A DNA stretch of 64,000 bases from Burkholderia cepacia ATCC 25416 (GCF_001411495.1 NZ_CP012981.1:1674001-1738000), one strand, 5' to 3'. Counted from the stretch's first letter, positions 25,402 through 35,173 are shown. Notes: generated by a model not told the origin, from the letters alone. Translations and numbers: made by a program.

Positions 25402-25435
25402 TTCACTATTCGTAATTGGTTTTACTATTCGTAAA
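25402..25435. promoter_or_regulatory. Repeated operator-like sites upstream of the homogentisate operon
   Basis: ACTATTCGTAA occurs at 25405-25415 and 25424-25434. The second copy lies in a perfect inverted repeat TTTAC-N5-GTAAA (25421-25435); the first in an imperfect one, TTCAC-N5-GTAAT (25402-25416). The 19-bp spacing places them about two turns apart on the same DNA face, typical of a regulator binding as two dimers. Confidence 0.5.
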
Positions 25436-25524
25436 TCCAGAATTTGTCGCCGATCAAGAAATGCGGCAGGCGGGCGCCGCGAAACGGCGCCGTTCGCGAA
25501 TCAACAGGAAGCAAGGAGCGAGAC

Positions 25525-25635
25525 GTGGCGGTTGACAGGAATGGCACGCGGGACGGCGGCGCGGCGCGCCGGCAGGCGACGGGCGGGATGACGGGCGGGA
25601 TGACGGGCGAGCCGGCGCCCGCCCGGCAGGGTTGA
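25525..25635 (+). CDS. Possible 36-residue leader peptide
   Basis: GTG start at 25525 with AAGGAG six nt upstream, better than the site of the gene after it. The peptide is rich in Gly, Arg and Ala and contains a repeated GGMTGGMTG from a 12-bp tandem repeat. The stop lies 16 nt before the hydroxylase ATG, so it could couple translation. It may be spurious, since the composition is that of any GC-rich frame. Confidence 0.3.
   Translation: MAVDRNGTRDGGAARRQATGGMTGGMTGEPAPARQG
25579..25609. repeat. 12-bp tandem repeat, 2.6 copies
   Basis: ACGGGCGGGATG is repeated at 25579-25590 and 25591-25602, followed by a partial third copy to 25609, 43 bp before the hydroxylase start. As a short tandem repeat it may vary in copy number between strains. 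Confidence 0.7.
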
Positions 25636-25651
25636 GGGGCGGACGGCGACC

Positions 25652-27304
25652 ATGAGCATCGATTACCAGACGCTGAAGTTCGAATACCGTCCGCGTGCGC
25701 AGGACGCGACCGTTCACCCGGTGATCGTCGTCGGCGCGGGCCCGGTGGGTCTCGCGGCGGCGATCGACCTCGCGCAGCAGGGCGTGCCCGTCGTGCTGCT
25801 CGACGACGACGACACGCTGTCCACCGGCTCGCGCGCGATCTGCTTCGCGAAGCGCACGCTCGAGATCTTCGACCGGCTCGGCTGCGGCGAGCGCTTCGTC
25901 GACAAGGGCGTCAGCTGGCACGTCGGCAAGGTGTTCCTGCAGGACGAGCAGCTGTACGCATTCGACCTGCTGCCCGAGGAAGGGCACGCGCGCCCCGCGT
26001 TCATCAATCTGCAGCAGTACTACGTCGAAGGTTATCTGGCCGACCGCGCGTTCGAGCTGCCGAACATCGATATCCGCTGGAAGCACAAGGTGACGGGCAT
26101 CGAGCAGGCGGCCGAACACGCGGTGCTGACGATCGAGACGCCGGAAGGCATCGCGACGCTGCGCGCGCAGTACGTGATCGCGGCCGACGGCTCGCGCAGC
26201 CCGATGCGCACGATGATGGGCCTCGAAAGCCGCGGCCGCACGTTCAAGGACCGCTTCCTGATCGCCGACGTGAAGATGAAGGCGGAGTTTCCGACCGAGC
26301 GCTGGTTCTGGTTCGACCCGCCGTTCCACCCCAATCAGTCGGTGCTGCTGCATCGCCAGCCCGACAACGTGTGGCGCATCGACTTCCAGCTCGGCTGGGA
26401 TGCCGATCCGGTCGCCGAGAAGCAGCCGGAGCGCGTGATCCCGCGCGTGCGCGCGCTGCTCGGGCCGGACGTCGAGTTCGAGCTCGAATGGGTGAGCGTC
26501 TATACGTTCCGCTGCCAGCGGATGGATACGTTCCGCCACGGCCGCGTGCTGTTCGCGGGCGACTCCGCGCACGGCGTGTCGCCGTTCGGCGCGCGCGGCG
26601 CGAACAGCGGTGTGCAGGATGCCGACAACCTCGCCTGGAAGCTGAAGCTCGTGCTCGACGGCCGTTCGGCCGACAGCCTGCTCGATACGTATGCGAGCGA
26701 GCGCGAGTTCGCCGCCGACGAGAACATCCGCAACTCGACGCGCTCGACGGACTTCATCACGCCGAAAAGCCCGGTGTCGCGCGTATTCCGCGACGCGACG
26801 CTGAAGCTCGCGCGCGACTGCGAGTTCGCGCGCAAGCTCGTGAACAGCGGCCGCCTGTCGGTGCCGGCGGTGCTGGCCGATTCGCCGCTGAACACGCCGG
26901 ACCGCAATGGCGACGCATTCGCGGGCGCGATGCGCCCGGGCGCGGCGGCAGCCGATGCGCCGGTGCGTGCGCAGGGCGCGTCGGGCTGGCTGCTCCAGCA
27001 TCTGGGCAGCGGCTTCACCGGCGTGCTGTTCGGGCTGCCGGGCGATGCGGGCGCGCTCGCGCAGGCGCTCGACGGCCTCGCGCTGCCGGTGCGGCCCGTG
27101 CTCGTCGTGCCGGCCGGGCACGCGCAGCCGGTCGCGGGTGTCGACGTCGTGGAGGACGTCGACGGTTTCGCCGCGCAACGCTACGACGCGAAGCCAGGCA
27201 CGTTCTACCTGCTGCGCCCCGACCAGCATGTCTGCGCCCGCATGCGCACGCTCGAGCGTCAGGCGCTTGCCGACGCACTGGCGCGCGCGACCTGCGCACG
27301 CTGA
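25652..27304 (+). CDS. mhaA: FAD-dependent aromatic hydroxylase, probably 3-hydroxyphenylacetate 6-hydroxylase
   Basis: A 550-residue class A flavoprotein monooxygenase: VIVVGAGPVGLAAA (about 24-37) for FAD, a DG motif near AADGSRSPMR, and GDSAHGVSPFGARGANSGVQ (about 307-326) for the FAD ribityl chain, plus a C-terminal thioredoxin-like extension typical of MhpA-like enzymes. It sits in one operon with hmgA and fahA, so its product should be homogentisate. This matches MhaA of Pseudomonas putida, which works with a small partner (MhaB). The substrate is inferred from context. Confidence 0.75.
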   Translation: MSIDYQTLKFEYRPRAQDATVHPVIVVGAGPVGLAAAIDLAQQGVPVVLLDDDDTLSTGSRAICFAKRTLEIFDRLGCGERFVDKGVSWHVGKVFLQDEQLYAFDLLPEEGHARPAFINLQQYYVEGYLADRAFELPNIDIRWKHKVTGIEQAAEHAVLTIETPEGIATLRAQYVIAADGSRSPMRTMMGLESRGRTFKDRFLIADVKMKAEFPTERWFWFDPPFHPNQSVLLHRQPDNVWRIDFQLGWDADPVAEKQPERVIPRVRALLGPDVEFELEWVSVYTFRCQRMDTFRHGRVLFAGDSAHGVSPFGARGANSGVQDADNLAWKLKLVLDGRSADSLLDTYASEREFAADENIRNSTRSTDFITPKSPVSRVFRDATLKLARDCEFARKLVNSGRLSVPAVLADSPLNTPDRNGDAFAGAMRPGAAAADAPVRAQGASGWLLQHLGSGFTGVLFGLPGDAGALAQALDGLALPVRPVLVVPAGHAQPVAGVDVVEDVDGFAAQRYDAKPGTFYLLRPDQHVCARMRTLERQALADALARATCAR

Positions 27305-27332
27305 ATACGATAAAGACACCGGAGACTCCGTC

Positions 27333-27563
27333 ATGCCCTCACTCGACACCCGCCCGCGCCTGGCCGACCCGGACGCGTTCTACGAAGCGCTGATCGACAT
27401 GCATCGCGACCTGTCCGACGCCGACAGCCAGCTCGTCAACGCGAAGCTGATCCTGCTGCTCGCGAACCAGATCGGCGACGCCGACGTGCTGCGCGAAGCG
27501 ATGGCGCTCGCGCGCCAGGGCGTGACGCCGCCCGTGCATCCGGCCGCCGAGGTCGCGCAATGA
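27333..27563 (+). CDS. mhaB: DUF2783 small protein, probable hydroxylase partner (MhaB-like)
   Basis: A 76-residue acidic helical protein (YEALIDMHRDLSDADSQLVN, AKLILLLANQIGD). It directly follows the flavoprotein gene, and its stop overlaps the transporter start (ATGA). The 3-hydroxyphenylacetate hydroxylase of P. putida needs a small coupling protein encoded next to the flavoprotein, and this gene sits in that place. Biochemical role inferred. Confidence 0.65.
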   Translation: MPSLDTRPRLADPDAFYEALIDMHRDLSDADSQLVNAKLILLLANQIGDADVLREAMALARQGVTPPVHPAAEVAQ

Positions 27564-28921
27564 GCGCGGCGCCGGCCGACGCACGCGTGCTCGAAGTCGA
27601 GCACGTGATCGACGAGACCCATCGCCCGGGCTTTCACTGGATGCTGCTCGTGCTGTGCGGGCTGTGCCTCGTGATCGACGGGTTCGATGCGCAGGCGATG
27701 GGCTACGTCGCCCCGAGCGTGATTGCCGAATGGGGCGTGCCGAAACAGGCGCTCGGGCCGGTGTTCAGCGCAAGCCTGTTCGGGATGCTGCTCGGCGCGC
27801 TCGGGCTGTCGGTGCTGGCCGACCGGATCGGGCGGCGCCCGGTGCTGATCGGCTCGACGCTGTTCTTCGCGGTGACGATGCTCGCGACGCCGTTCGCGGG
27901 TTCGATCCCGGTGCTGATGGCGCTGCGCTTCGTCACGGGCCTCGGCCTCGGCTGCATCATGCCGAACGCGATGGCGCTGGTCGGCGAGTTCAGCCCGGCC
28001 GCGCATCGCGTGAAGCGGATGATGATCGTGTCGTGCGGCTTCACGCTCGGCGCGGCGCTCGGCGGCTTCATCAGCGCCGCGCTGATTCCGGCGCTCGGCT
28101 GGCGCTCGGTGTTCTTCGTCGGCGGCGCGGTGCCGCTCGTGCTCACGATCGCGATGGTCGCGCGGCTGCCCGAATCGCTGCAGTTTCTGGTGCTAAAAGG
28201 GCGCGTCGCGCAGGCGCGCGACTGGCTCGCGGGTTTCGCGCCGCAGGCCGGCATCGATGCGCACACGCGGCTCGTCGTGCGCGAGCGGGCCGCGACCGGC
28301 GCGCCGGTCGCCGAGCTGTTCAGCCATGGCCGCCTGCCGGTCACGCTGCTGCTGTGGTCGATCAGCTTCATGAACCTGATCGACCTGTATTTCCTGTCGA
28401 ACTGGCTGCCGACGGTGATGCGCGATGCCGGTTATTCGCCGGGTACGGCCGTGATCGTCGGCACGGTGCTGCAGACGGGCGGCGTGATCGGCACGCTGTC
28501 GCTCGGCTGGTTCATCGAACGCTACGGCTTCGTGCGCGTGCTGTTCGCCTGCTTTGCATGCGCCGCGGTGTCGGTCGGGCTGATCGGCTCGGTCGCGCAT
28601 GCGCTGCCGTGGCTGCTGGTGGTCGTGTTCGCGGGCGGGTTCTGCGTGGTCGGCGGGCAGCCGGCCGTGAACGCGCTCGCGGGCCAGTATTACCCGACGT
28701 CGCTGCGCTCGACGGGCATCGGCTGGAGCCTCGGCATCGGCCGGATCGGCTCGGTGCTCGGGCCGCTCGTCGGCGGGCAACTGATTGCGCTCAACTGGTC
28801 GAACGGCGCGCTGTTCCACGCGGCCGCGGTGCCCGTGCTGTGCTCGGCGCTGTTCGTCCTCGGGCTTGCGGGCGTAACGCGGCGCAACGGCGTGCAGGCG
28901 CCGACCGCCGCCACGAATTGA
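27560..28921 (+). CDS. Aromatic acid:H+ symporter (AAHS family, MFS)
   Basis: A 453-residue transporter with 12 membrane helices. AAHS hallmarks: IDGFDAQAMGYVAPSVIAEW in TM1, LADRIGRRPVLIGS between TM2 and TM3, and the long central loop with RLPESLQFLV. The family takes up hydroxylated aromatic acids with protons. In this operon it most likely imports 3-hydroxyphenylacetate or homogentisate. Confidence 0.88.
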   Translation: MSAAPADARVLEVEHVIDETHRPGFHWMLLVLCGLCLVIDGFDAQAMGYVAPSVIAEWGVPKQALGPVFSASLFGMLLGALGLSVLADRIGRRPVLIGSTLFFAVTMLATPFAGSIPVLMALRFVTGLGLGCIMPNAMALVGEFSPAAHRVKRMMIVSCGFTLGAALGGFISAALIPALGWRSVFFVGGAVPLVLTIAMVARLPESLQFLVLKGRVAQARDWLAGFAPQAGIDAHTRLVVRERAATGAPVAELFSHGRLPVTLLLWSISFMNLIDLYFLSNWLPTVMRDAGYSPGTAVIVGTVLQTGGVIGTLSLGWFIERYGFVRVLFACFACAAVSVGLIGSVAHALPWLLVVVFAGGFCVVGGQPAVNALAGQYYPTSLRSTGIGWSLGIGRIGSVLGPLVGGQLIALNWSNGALFHAAAVPVLCSALFVLGLAGVTRRNGVQAPTAATN

Positions 28922-28936
28922 GGGAGAAAGGAAACG

Positions 28937-30271
28937 ATGACGCTTGACCTGTCGAAACCGGCAAACGCCGGCTACCTGAGCGGTTTCGCGAACGAATTCG
29001 CGACCGAGGCACTGCCCGGCGCGCTGCCGCACGGCCGCAACTCGCCGCAGCGCGCGCCGTACGGGCTGTATGCGGAGCAGTTGTCGGGTACCGCGTTTAC
29101 CGCGCCGCGTGGCCACAACCGCCGCTCGTGGCTGTACCGCATCCGTCCGGCGGCCGTGCATCGGCCTTTCGAGCCGTACGCGGGCCCGCAGCGGCTCGTG
29201 TCGGAATTCGGCGACTCGGCCGACGTGCCGCCGACGCCGCCGAACCAGCTGCGCTGGGACCCGCTGCCGATGCCGGTCGAGCCGACCGATTTCGTCGAAG
29301 GGCTGGTGACGATGGCCGGCAACGGGTCGGCCGCCGCGATGAACGGTTGCGCGATCCACCTGTACGCGGCGAACCGCTCGATGCAGGACCGCTTTTTCTA
29401 CAGCGCGGACGGCGAACTGCTGATCGTGCCGCAGCAGGGGCGCCTGTTCATCGCGACGGAATTCGGCCGGCTCGACGTCGAGCCGTTCGAGATCGCGGTG
29501 ATCCCGCGCGGCGTGCGTTTTTCCGTCGCGCTGCCGGACGGCAATGCGCGCGGCTACATCTGCGAAAACTTCGGCGCGCTGCTGCGTTTGCCGGACCTCG
29601 GCCCGATCGGCTCGAACGGTCTCGCGAACCCGCGCAACTTCCTGACGCCGCAGGCCGCTTACGAAGACCGCGAAGGCGCGTTCGAGCTGATCGCGAAGCT
29701 GAACGGCCGGTTGTGGCGCGCGGACATCGGCCATTCGCCGCTCGACGTCGTTGCGTGGCACGGCAACTACGCGCCGTACAAATACGACCTGCGCCTGTTC
29801 AACACGATCGGCTCGATCAGCTACGACCATCCCGATCCGTCGATCTTCCTGGTGCTGCAGTCGCAGAGCGACACGCCGGGCGTCGACACGATCGACTTCG
29901 TGATCTTCCCGCCGCGCTGGCTCGCGGCCGAGGATACGTTCCGCCCGCCCTGGTTCCACCGCAACGTCGCGAGCGAGTTCATGGGGCTCGTGCACGGCGC
30001 GTACGACGCGAAGGCCGAAGGCTTCGTGCCGGGCGGCGCGAGCCTGCACAACTGCATGTCGGGCCACGGGCCCGACGCGGACACGTTCGAGAAGGCGTCC
30101 GCGAGCGATACGAGCAAGCCGCACAAGGTCGACGCGACGATGGCGTTCATGTTCGAAACCCGCACGCTGATCCGGCCGACGCGCTACGCGCTCGACACCG
30201 CGCAGCTGCAGGCCGACTACTTCGAATGCTGGCAAGGCATCAGGAAACACTTCAACCCGGAGCAAAGATGA
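28937..30271 (+). CDS. hmgA: Homogentisate 1,2-dioxygenase
   Basis: A 444-residue ring-cleaving dioxygenase, full length. Matches the family from the N terminus ([19 protein letters not shown]) through [18 protein letters not shown], which holds the iron His and Glu ligands, to [17 protein letters not shown]. Converts homogentisate to maleylacetoacetate in tyrosine, phenylalanine and hydroxyphenylacetate breakdown. Its stop overlaps the fahA start. Confidence 0.96.
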   Translation: MTLDLSKPANAGYLSGFANEFATEALPGALPHGRNSPQRAPYGLYAEQLSGTAFTAPRGHNRRSWLYRIRPAAVHRPFEPYAGPQRLVSEFGDSADVPPTPPNQLRWDPLPMPVEPTDFVEGLVTMAGNGSAAAMNGCAIHLYAANRSMQDRFFYSADGELLIVPQQGRLFIATEFGRLDVEPFEIAVIPRGVRFSVALPDGNARGYICENFGALLRLPDLGPIGSNGLANPRNFLTPQAAYEDREGAFELIAKLNGRLWRADIGHSPLDVVAWHGNYAPYKYDLRLFNTIGSISYDHPDPSIFLVLQSQSDTPGVDTIDFVIFPPRWLAAEDTFRPPWFHRNVASEFMGLVHGAYDAKAEGFVPGGASLHNCMSGHGPDADTFEKASASDTSKPHKVDATMAFMFETRTLIRPTRYALDTAQLQADYFECWQGIRKHFNPEQR

Positions 30272-31572
30272 GCGATACCCAAGACTGGCGCGCGACGCTC
30301 GACCCGGCCCGCAAGAGCTGGGTCGAGACGGCGAACGATCCCGCCTGCGATTTCCCGATCCAGAACCTGCCGTTCGGGATCTTCAGCGATGCGAAGCAGA
30401 CGGCGCGCCGCGCCGGCGTCGCGCTCGGCGACCGGATCGTCGATCTCGCCGCGCTCGCACGCGCGGGCCTCGTGACGCTGCCGGCCGGCGCCGACGTGTT
30501 CGCCGCGCCGACGCTCAATCCGTTCATCGCGCTCGGCCGCGACGCATGGCGCAGCGTGCGCGTGCAGCTGTCGGACCTGTTCTCGCGCGACAACCCGCGG
30601 CTGCGTGACGATGCGGCGCTGCGCGCGCAGGTGCTCGTCGCGCAGCGCGACGCGACGCTGCATCTGCCGGTCGAGATTCCCGGCTACACCGATTTCTATT
30701 CGTCGAAGGAGCATGCGACCAACGTCGGTTCGATGTTCCGCGATCCGAAGAACGCGCTGCTGCCGAACTGGTCGGAGATGCCGATCGGCTACAACGGCCG
30801 TGCGTCGTCGGTGGTCGTGAGCGGCACGCCGGTGCGGCGCCCGAACGGGCAACTGAAGCTGCCCGACCAGGAGCGTCCGGTGTTCGGCGCGTGCCGCAAG
30901 CTCGACATCGAACTGGAGACGGGCTTCATCGTCGGCCGCGGCAATGCGCTCGGCGAGCCGATCGCGTGCGAGGACGCGGAAGCACATATCTTCGGGATGG
31001 TGCTGCTGAACGACTGGAGCGCGCGCGACATCCAGCAGTGGGAATACGTGCCGCTCGGCCCGTTCAACGCGAAGACGTTCGCGACGACGATCTCGCCGTG
31101 GATCGTCACGCTCGATGCGCTCGAACCGTTCCGCGTCGCGCAGCCCGAGCAGTCGCCGCAGCCGCTCGCGTATCTGCGGCATGCGGGCAAGCATGCGTTC
31201 GACATCGCGCTCGAAGTGACGCTGCGCGCGGAAGGGGCGGCGGAGGCGACGTCGATCTGCCGCACGAATTTCAGGCACATGTACTGGACGATGGCGCAGC
31301 AGCTCGCGCATCACACAGTGGCCGGCTGCAACACGCGCGTGGGCGACCTGATGGGTTCGGGCACGATCAGCGGGCCGACGAAGGATTCGTTCGGCAGCCT
31401 GCTCGAACTGACGTGGAACGGCAAGGAGCCGGTTGCGCTGAACGGCGGCGGCAGTCGCGCATTCATCGAGGACGGCGACGAGCTCACGCTCGCCGGATGG
31501 TGCCAGGGCGACGGTTATCGCGTCGGCTTCGGCACGTGTGCCGGCAAGATCCTGCCCGCGCGGAGCGCGTGA
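30268..31572 (+). CDS. fahA: Fumarylacetoacetase
   Basis: A 434-residue hydrolase splitting fumarylacetoacetate into fumarate and acetoacetate. Matches the two-domain eukaryote-like FAH: N-terminal domain with NLPFGIF, then the catalytic domain with [37 protein letters not shown] and the end GSGTISGP. Last gene of the operon. Maleylacetoacetate isomerase (maiA) is not in the window. Confidence 0.96.
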   Translation: MSDTQDWRATLDPARKSWVETANDPACDFPIQNLPFGIFSDAKQTARRAGVALGDRIVDLAALARAGLVTLPAGADVFAAPTLNPFIALGRDAWRSVRVQLSDLFSRDNPRLRDDAALRAQVLVAQRDATLHLPVEIPGYTDFYSSKEHATNVGSMFRDPKNALLPNWSEMPIGYNGRASSVVVSGTPVRRPNGQLKLPDQERPVFGACRKLDIELETGFIVGRGNALGEPIACEDAEAHIFGMVLLNDWSARDIQQWEYVPLGPFNAKTFATTISPWIVTLDALEPFRVAQPEQSPQPLAYLRHAGKHAFDIALEVTLRAEGAAEATSICRTNFRHMYWTMAQQLAHHTVAGCNTRVGDLMGSGTISGPTKDSFGSLLELTWNGKEPVALNGGGSRAFIEDGDELTLAGWCQGDGYRVGFGTCAGKILPARSA

Positions 31573-31616
31573 CGGGGCGCGGCGCGACACGCAACAAGTC
31601 GTTTGGAAGGACAGGG

Positions 31617-31641
31617 CGGCCCGCATTGCGCGGGCCGTTTT
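31617..31641 (+). terminator. Terminator of the homogentisate operon
   Basis: Stem CGGCCCGC (31617-31624) with GCGGGCCG (31630-31637), 5-nt loop, then TTTT. It lies 45 bp after fahA. Confidence 0.8.
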
Positions 31642-31740
31642 CGTTTGGCAGGCCGGGGGCGGCGCGTGTGCGTACGTGTGGGGCGCCGAGTGCGAGCGTC
31701 AATGTTTGCGTTTGCGTTTGCAACATCGACAGCACCGATA

Positions 31741-32901
31741 TCAGACCGCGCGCTGCAACGCGGCGCGGCGCTCCCACAGCGCGGCCGCGACGAACGCGGC
31801 GACACAGACGACCAGCACGCCGACCAGCGCGTTGCTGCCCAGTTGCTCCATCAACGCGCCGGCGACCAGCGGGCCGCCGAAGCTCGCGGCGCTCCACGAC
31901 GCCGACACGAGCGAACTCGCGGTGACGAGCGCCGCGCCGCGGAAGCGTTCGCCGCACGCGACGAGCGACAGCGTGTAGATGCTGCCGGCCGCCGCGCCGA
32001 GCACGAACAGCAGCGGCCAGCACAGCCACGGGTTCGCGATGACGAGCGGCAGCAGCGGCAGGCCGGCCAGCACGATCCAGCCCGCACCGAGGTGCACGCG
32101 TTCGCGGCCGAGCTTGTCCGCGAGCCAGCCGATCGGAAACTGCATCGCGGTATCGCCGAACAGCATGATCGACGCGAGCAGCACGGCGGTGGCGCTCGCG
32201 ACGCCGTGATCCATCGCGTAGAGCGGCAGCAGCGACAGCGCGAGCGTATCGAACAGGGCGAAGAAACCGGTGCCGATGATCAGCGCGGGCATGCGCGGCA
32301 GCACGTCGAGCCAGCGGCCGTGGGCTTCGTGATGCGCGTCGTCGCCGGCGAGCGGCGCGCGCCGGATCGTCGCGAGCGTCGGCAGCGCGAGCAGGAACAG
32401 CGCGCCGCACAGCGCGAAGCGGATGCTCGTCGCACCGGCGATCTGGCTCACGAGCACGGGGCCCGCCATCTGGAACAGCGTGAAATTGGTCGCATAGATC
32501 GCGACGACGCGGCCGCGCGTCGAATCGTCGGCGAGCTGGTTGACCCACGCCTCGCCGATCGTGAACAGCAGCATCAGCGCGGCGCCGCACAGCACGCGCA
32601 GCGCACCCCACAGGATCAGGTTCGACGTGAACTGCATCAGCGCCGTGGCTGCCGCGAGCAGCACGACCGACACGACGATCGCGCGGCGCGAGCCGATGTG
32701 GCGTGCGAGCGCGGTGACGAACGGGACGATCGCGAGGCCGCCGAGGGCCTGCGCGGCGGTCAGCATGCCGACGACGTTGGTGCCGTGCCCGGCCTCGGTC
32801 AGCGCGAGCGCGGTGAGCGGCAGCGTGGCGCCGGTGCCGAGGCCGACGACCGCGACGCTCAGGATCAGCGCGAGGAAATCGCGATTCAGAATGGCTTTCA
32901 T
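31741..32901 (-). CDS. MFS transporter (YcaD-like)
   Basis: A 386-residue, 12-helix major facilitator protein without signal peptide. Motifs: NRDFLALILSVAVVGLGTG in TM1, ALARHIGSRRAIVV (motif A region after TM2) and FALFDTLALSLLPLYAMDHG after the central loop. Overall similar to the YcaD/CynX-like exporters with unknown substrate. Convergent with fahA; another MFS gene lies 103 bp upstream on the same strand. Confidence 0.85.
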   Translation of the reverse strand: MKAILNRDFLALILSVAVVGLGTGATLPLTALALTEAGHGTNVVGMLTAAQALGGLAIVPFVTALARHIGSRRAIVVSVVLLAAATALMQFTSNLILWGALRVLCGAALMLLFTIGEAWVNQLADDSTRGRVVAIYATNFTLFQMAGPVLVSQIAGATSIRFALCGALFLLALPTLATIRRAPLAGDDAHHEAHGRWLDVLPRMPALIIGTGFFALFDTLALSLLPLYAMDHGVASATAVLLASIMLFGDTAMQFPIGWLADKLGRERVHLGAGWIVLAGLPLLPLVIANPWLCWPLLFVLGAAAGSIYTLSLVACGERFRGAALVTASSLVSASWSAASFGGPLVAGALMEQLGSNALVGVLVVCVAAFVAAALWERRAALQRAV

Positions 32902-33004
32902 CGGCCGGGATGCTACACCGCGGACCTTGAAAGGTCCATGAAGGCCATCAGGTTCGGATGGTGTTGCTGGCGTTGCGCGCGCAACGAATGCGCGCGGGGC
33001 GGCG

Positions 33005-34174
33005 TTACACGTATTCGGTCGGCACGGTCACCGGGCGGCGTTCGAGCGACGCCGACCACAGCGTGAGCGCCAGCGCGGCGACGGCCATCGCGACGCCGAC
33101 CCACGGCAGGCTCACGAGCGACACGCCGGAGCCGATCGCCATCCCGCCGAGCCACGCGCCGGTTGCGTTGCCGAGGTTGAATGCGCCCTGGTTCAGCGTC
33201 GATGCGAGGTTCGGCGCATCGCTTGCGCGGTCGACGATCAGGATCTGCAGCGGCGGCACGATCGCGAACGCGAGGATGCCCCACACGAAGATCGTCGCGA
33301 GCGCGGCGAACGGCAGGTGCATCGTGCCCGCGAACAGCGCGAGGACCACGCCGATCAGCGCGAGCGTCGCGATCAGCGACGGCATCCGGCGCCAGTCGGC
33401 GAGCTTGCCGCCGAGCGTGCCGCCCACCGTCAGCCCGAGGCCGAACAGCAGCAGCACGTAGGTGACCTGGCGCGGGGAGAAGCCCGTCACGTCCTCGAGG
33501 ATCGGCGTGATGTACGTGAACACGCTGAACAGGCTTGCCGACGCGAGCACGCTGATGCCGAGCACCATCAGCACCTGCGGGTGCTTCAGCACGCTGAATT
33601 CGCGCGTGATGCTGGTGTCGGGCATCGCGAGGTTCCTCGGCAGGCACACCGCGAGCGCGGCGGCCGCGGCGATGCCGATGCCGGTGACGGCCCAGAACGT
33701 CGCGCGCCAGCCGAATGCCTGGCCGAGCGCGGTGCCGAGCGGCACGCCGAGCACGTTCGCGAGCGTGAGGCCGGTGAACATCAGGGCGATCGCCTGTGCG
33801 CGGCGGTTCGGCGCGACGAGGTTGCTCGCGACCACCGAGCCGATCCCGAAGAACGCGCCGTGGCAGAACGCGGTGACGACGCGCGCGGCCATCAGCACCG
33901 CGTAGCCCGGTGCGATCGCGCAGAACAGGTTGCCCGCGATGAACAATCCGATCAGGCCCATCAGCGCGCGCTTGCGCGGCATCTTCGCGGTGACGATCGC
34001 GAGGATCGGCGCACCGATCGTCACGCCGAGCGCGTACCCCGACACGAGCATCCCGGCGGCCGGGATCGACACGCCGAGATCGCGCGCGACGTTGGGCAGC
34101 AGCCCCATGATCACGAATTCGGTGGTACCGATTCCAAATGCGGCGACGGCGAGGGCGAAAAGAGGTAAGGGCAT
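33005..34174 (-). CDS. MFS exporter of the AraJ/YdhP type
   Basis: A 389-residue, 12-helix exporter with the DHA1 signature at the start (LFALAVAAFGIGTTEFVIMG, GLLPNVARDLGVSIPAAGML) and SGYALGVTIGAPILAI. Similar proteins export sugars, nucleosides or drugs. The ATG at 34174 gives the normal N terminus; a longer frame to 34294 adds a proline-rich stretch that is unlikely. Confidence 0.85.
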   Translation of the reverse strand: MPLPLFALAVAAFGIGTTEFVIMGLLPNVARDLGVSIPAAGMLVSGYALGVTIGAPILAIVTAKMPRKRALMGLIGLFIAGNLFCAIAPGYAVLMAARVVTAFCHGAFFGIGSVVASNLVAPNRRAQAIALMFTGLTLANVLGVPLGTALGQAFGWRATFWAVTGIGIAAAAALAVCLPRNLAMPDTSITREFSVLKHPQVLMVLGISVLASASLFSVFTYITPILEDVTGFSPRQVTYVLLLFGLGLTVGGTLGGKLADWRRMPSLIATLALIGVVLALFAGTMHLPFAALATIFVWGILAFAIVPPLQILIVDRASDAPNLASTLNQGAFNLGNATGAWLGGMAIGSGVSLVSLPWVGVAMAVAALALTLWSASLERRPVTVPTEYV

Positions 34175-34414
34175 CGCGGTGGGCTCGGGAAAAGCCGCCG
34201 CTCGGGCTGGCGCAGGATGCGCGGGACGGGCGGGCGGGAAGGCGAACGACAGCCGCGATTCTACTTCAGTGAAAACCCCTATGCTTGGGGCCAAAACGGA
34301 TGTTGCCGGCGTGCGACGAGGCTGCGCGCGTGAAGCTCACAGTGTGGGATTCAACCGGGCTGGCTGCGGTGAATGTGCCGCGGTGCCGGCATGATGCCGG
34401 CGACCGCGTGCTCG

Positions 34415-35173
34415 TCAGGCGATGTGTTCGGGAGAGCCGTCGACGCCCGTGGTCGACGCGCCCGGTGTGCTTGCCGAGTCGGGGTCCGCTGTCGTGTCCG
34501 CGCGCGACGAAGGCGCGCCGGCGGCATCGATCGGGGCCGGATCGTCCCAGCCGTTTTCGAACAGGCACGCTTCGATCGGCATCCGCGCGGCCCAACGCTC
34601 CTGCTCGAGCATCGGCTTCGCATAGAACGCGTCGACGTGCCCGACGCACAGCACGGCGATCGGCTTCGCGCCGTCGGGCATGCGCAGCAGCGCGCGCAGC
34701 GCGTCGACGTCGAACAGCGAGACCCAGCCCATTCCGAGCCCTTCGGCGCGGGCAGCGAGCCACATGTTCTGGATCGCGCACGCGGCGGACGCGAGATCCA
34801 TTTCCGGCAGCGTGCGGCGGCCGAACACGTGACGCTCGCGGCCGTCGGCGAGCGCGACGACCAGCAGTTCGCCGCATTCGCGCACGCCTTCGACTTTCAG
34901 CCGCATGAATTCGTCCTGGCGCTCGCCGAGTGCGTCGGCGGTCGCGCGGCGCTCGGCCTCGACCAGCGCGTGGATCGCGGTGCGCAGCGCGGGATCGGTG
35001 ATGCGGATGAAGCGCCACGGCTGCATGAAGCCGACGCTCGGCGCATGATGCGCCGCGCGCAGCAGGCGCGCGAGCACGGCGGGATCGACGGGCGCCGGCG
35101 TGAAGTGGCGCATGTCGCGCCGTTCGAAAATGGCGCGGTAGACGGCGGCGATGTCGGAGTCGTCGAAACGCAT
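34415..35173 (-). CDS. bluB: 5,6-dimethylbenzimidazole synthase (BluB)
   Basis: A 252-residue flavin destructase. BluB traits: RRDMRHFTPAPVDPAVLARL, HHAPSVGFMQPWRFIRI (FMN binding and lid), and GLGMGWVSLFDVDALRALLR. It breaks reduced FMN with O2 to make the lower ligand of cobalamin. The C-terminal 35 residues are a low-complexity Pro/Ser/Thr/Ala tail not needed for the fold. No other B12 genes are nearby and I see no cobalamin riboswitch. Confidence 0.85.
   Translation of the reverse strand: MRFDDSDIAAVYRAIFERRDMRHFTPAPVDPAVLARLLRAAHHAPSVGFMQPWRFIRITDPALRTAIHALVEAERRATADALGERQDEFMRLKVEGVRECGELLVVALADGRERHVFGRRTLPEMDLASAACAIQNMWLAARAEGLGMGWVSLFDVDALRALLRMPDGAKPIAVLCVGHVDAFYAKPMLEQERWAARMPIEACLFENGWDDPAPIDAAGAPSSRADTTADPDSASTPGASTTGVDGSPEHIA

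Larger units (their letters stand above)
25267..25651. other. EAL/homogentisate-operon divergent region
   Basis: 385 bp. From left to right: a terminator-like hairpin in the EAL leader, an AT-richer stretch (25340-25440) with two copies of ACTATTCGTAA 19 bp apart, a possible 36-codon leader ORF with a strong ribosome site, and a 12-bp tandem repeat just before the FAD hydroxylase. Confidence 0.7.

Noticed and set aside
25579..25609. CRISPR-like repeat
   Set aside because: 12-bp units directly adjacent without spacers; a simple tandem repeat.
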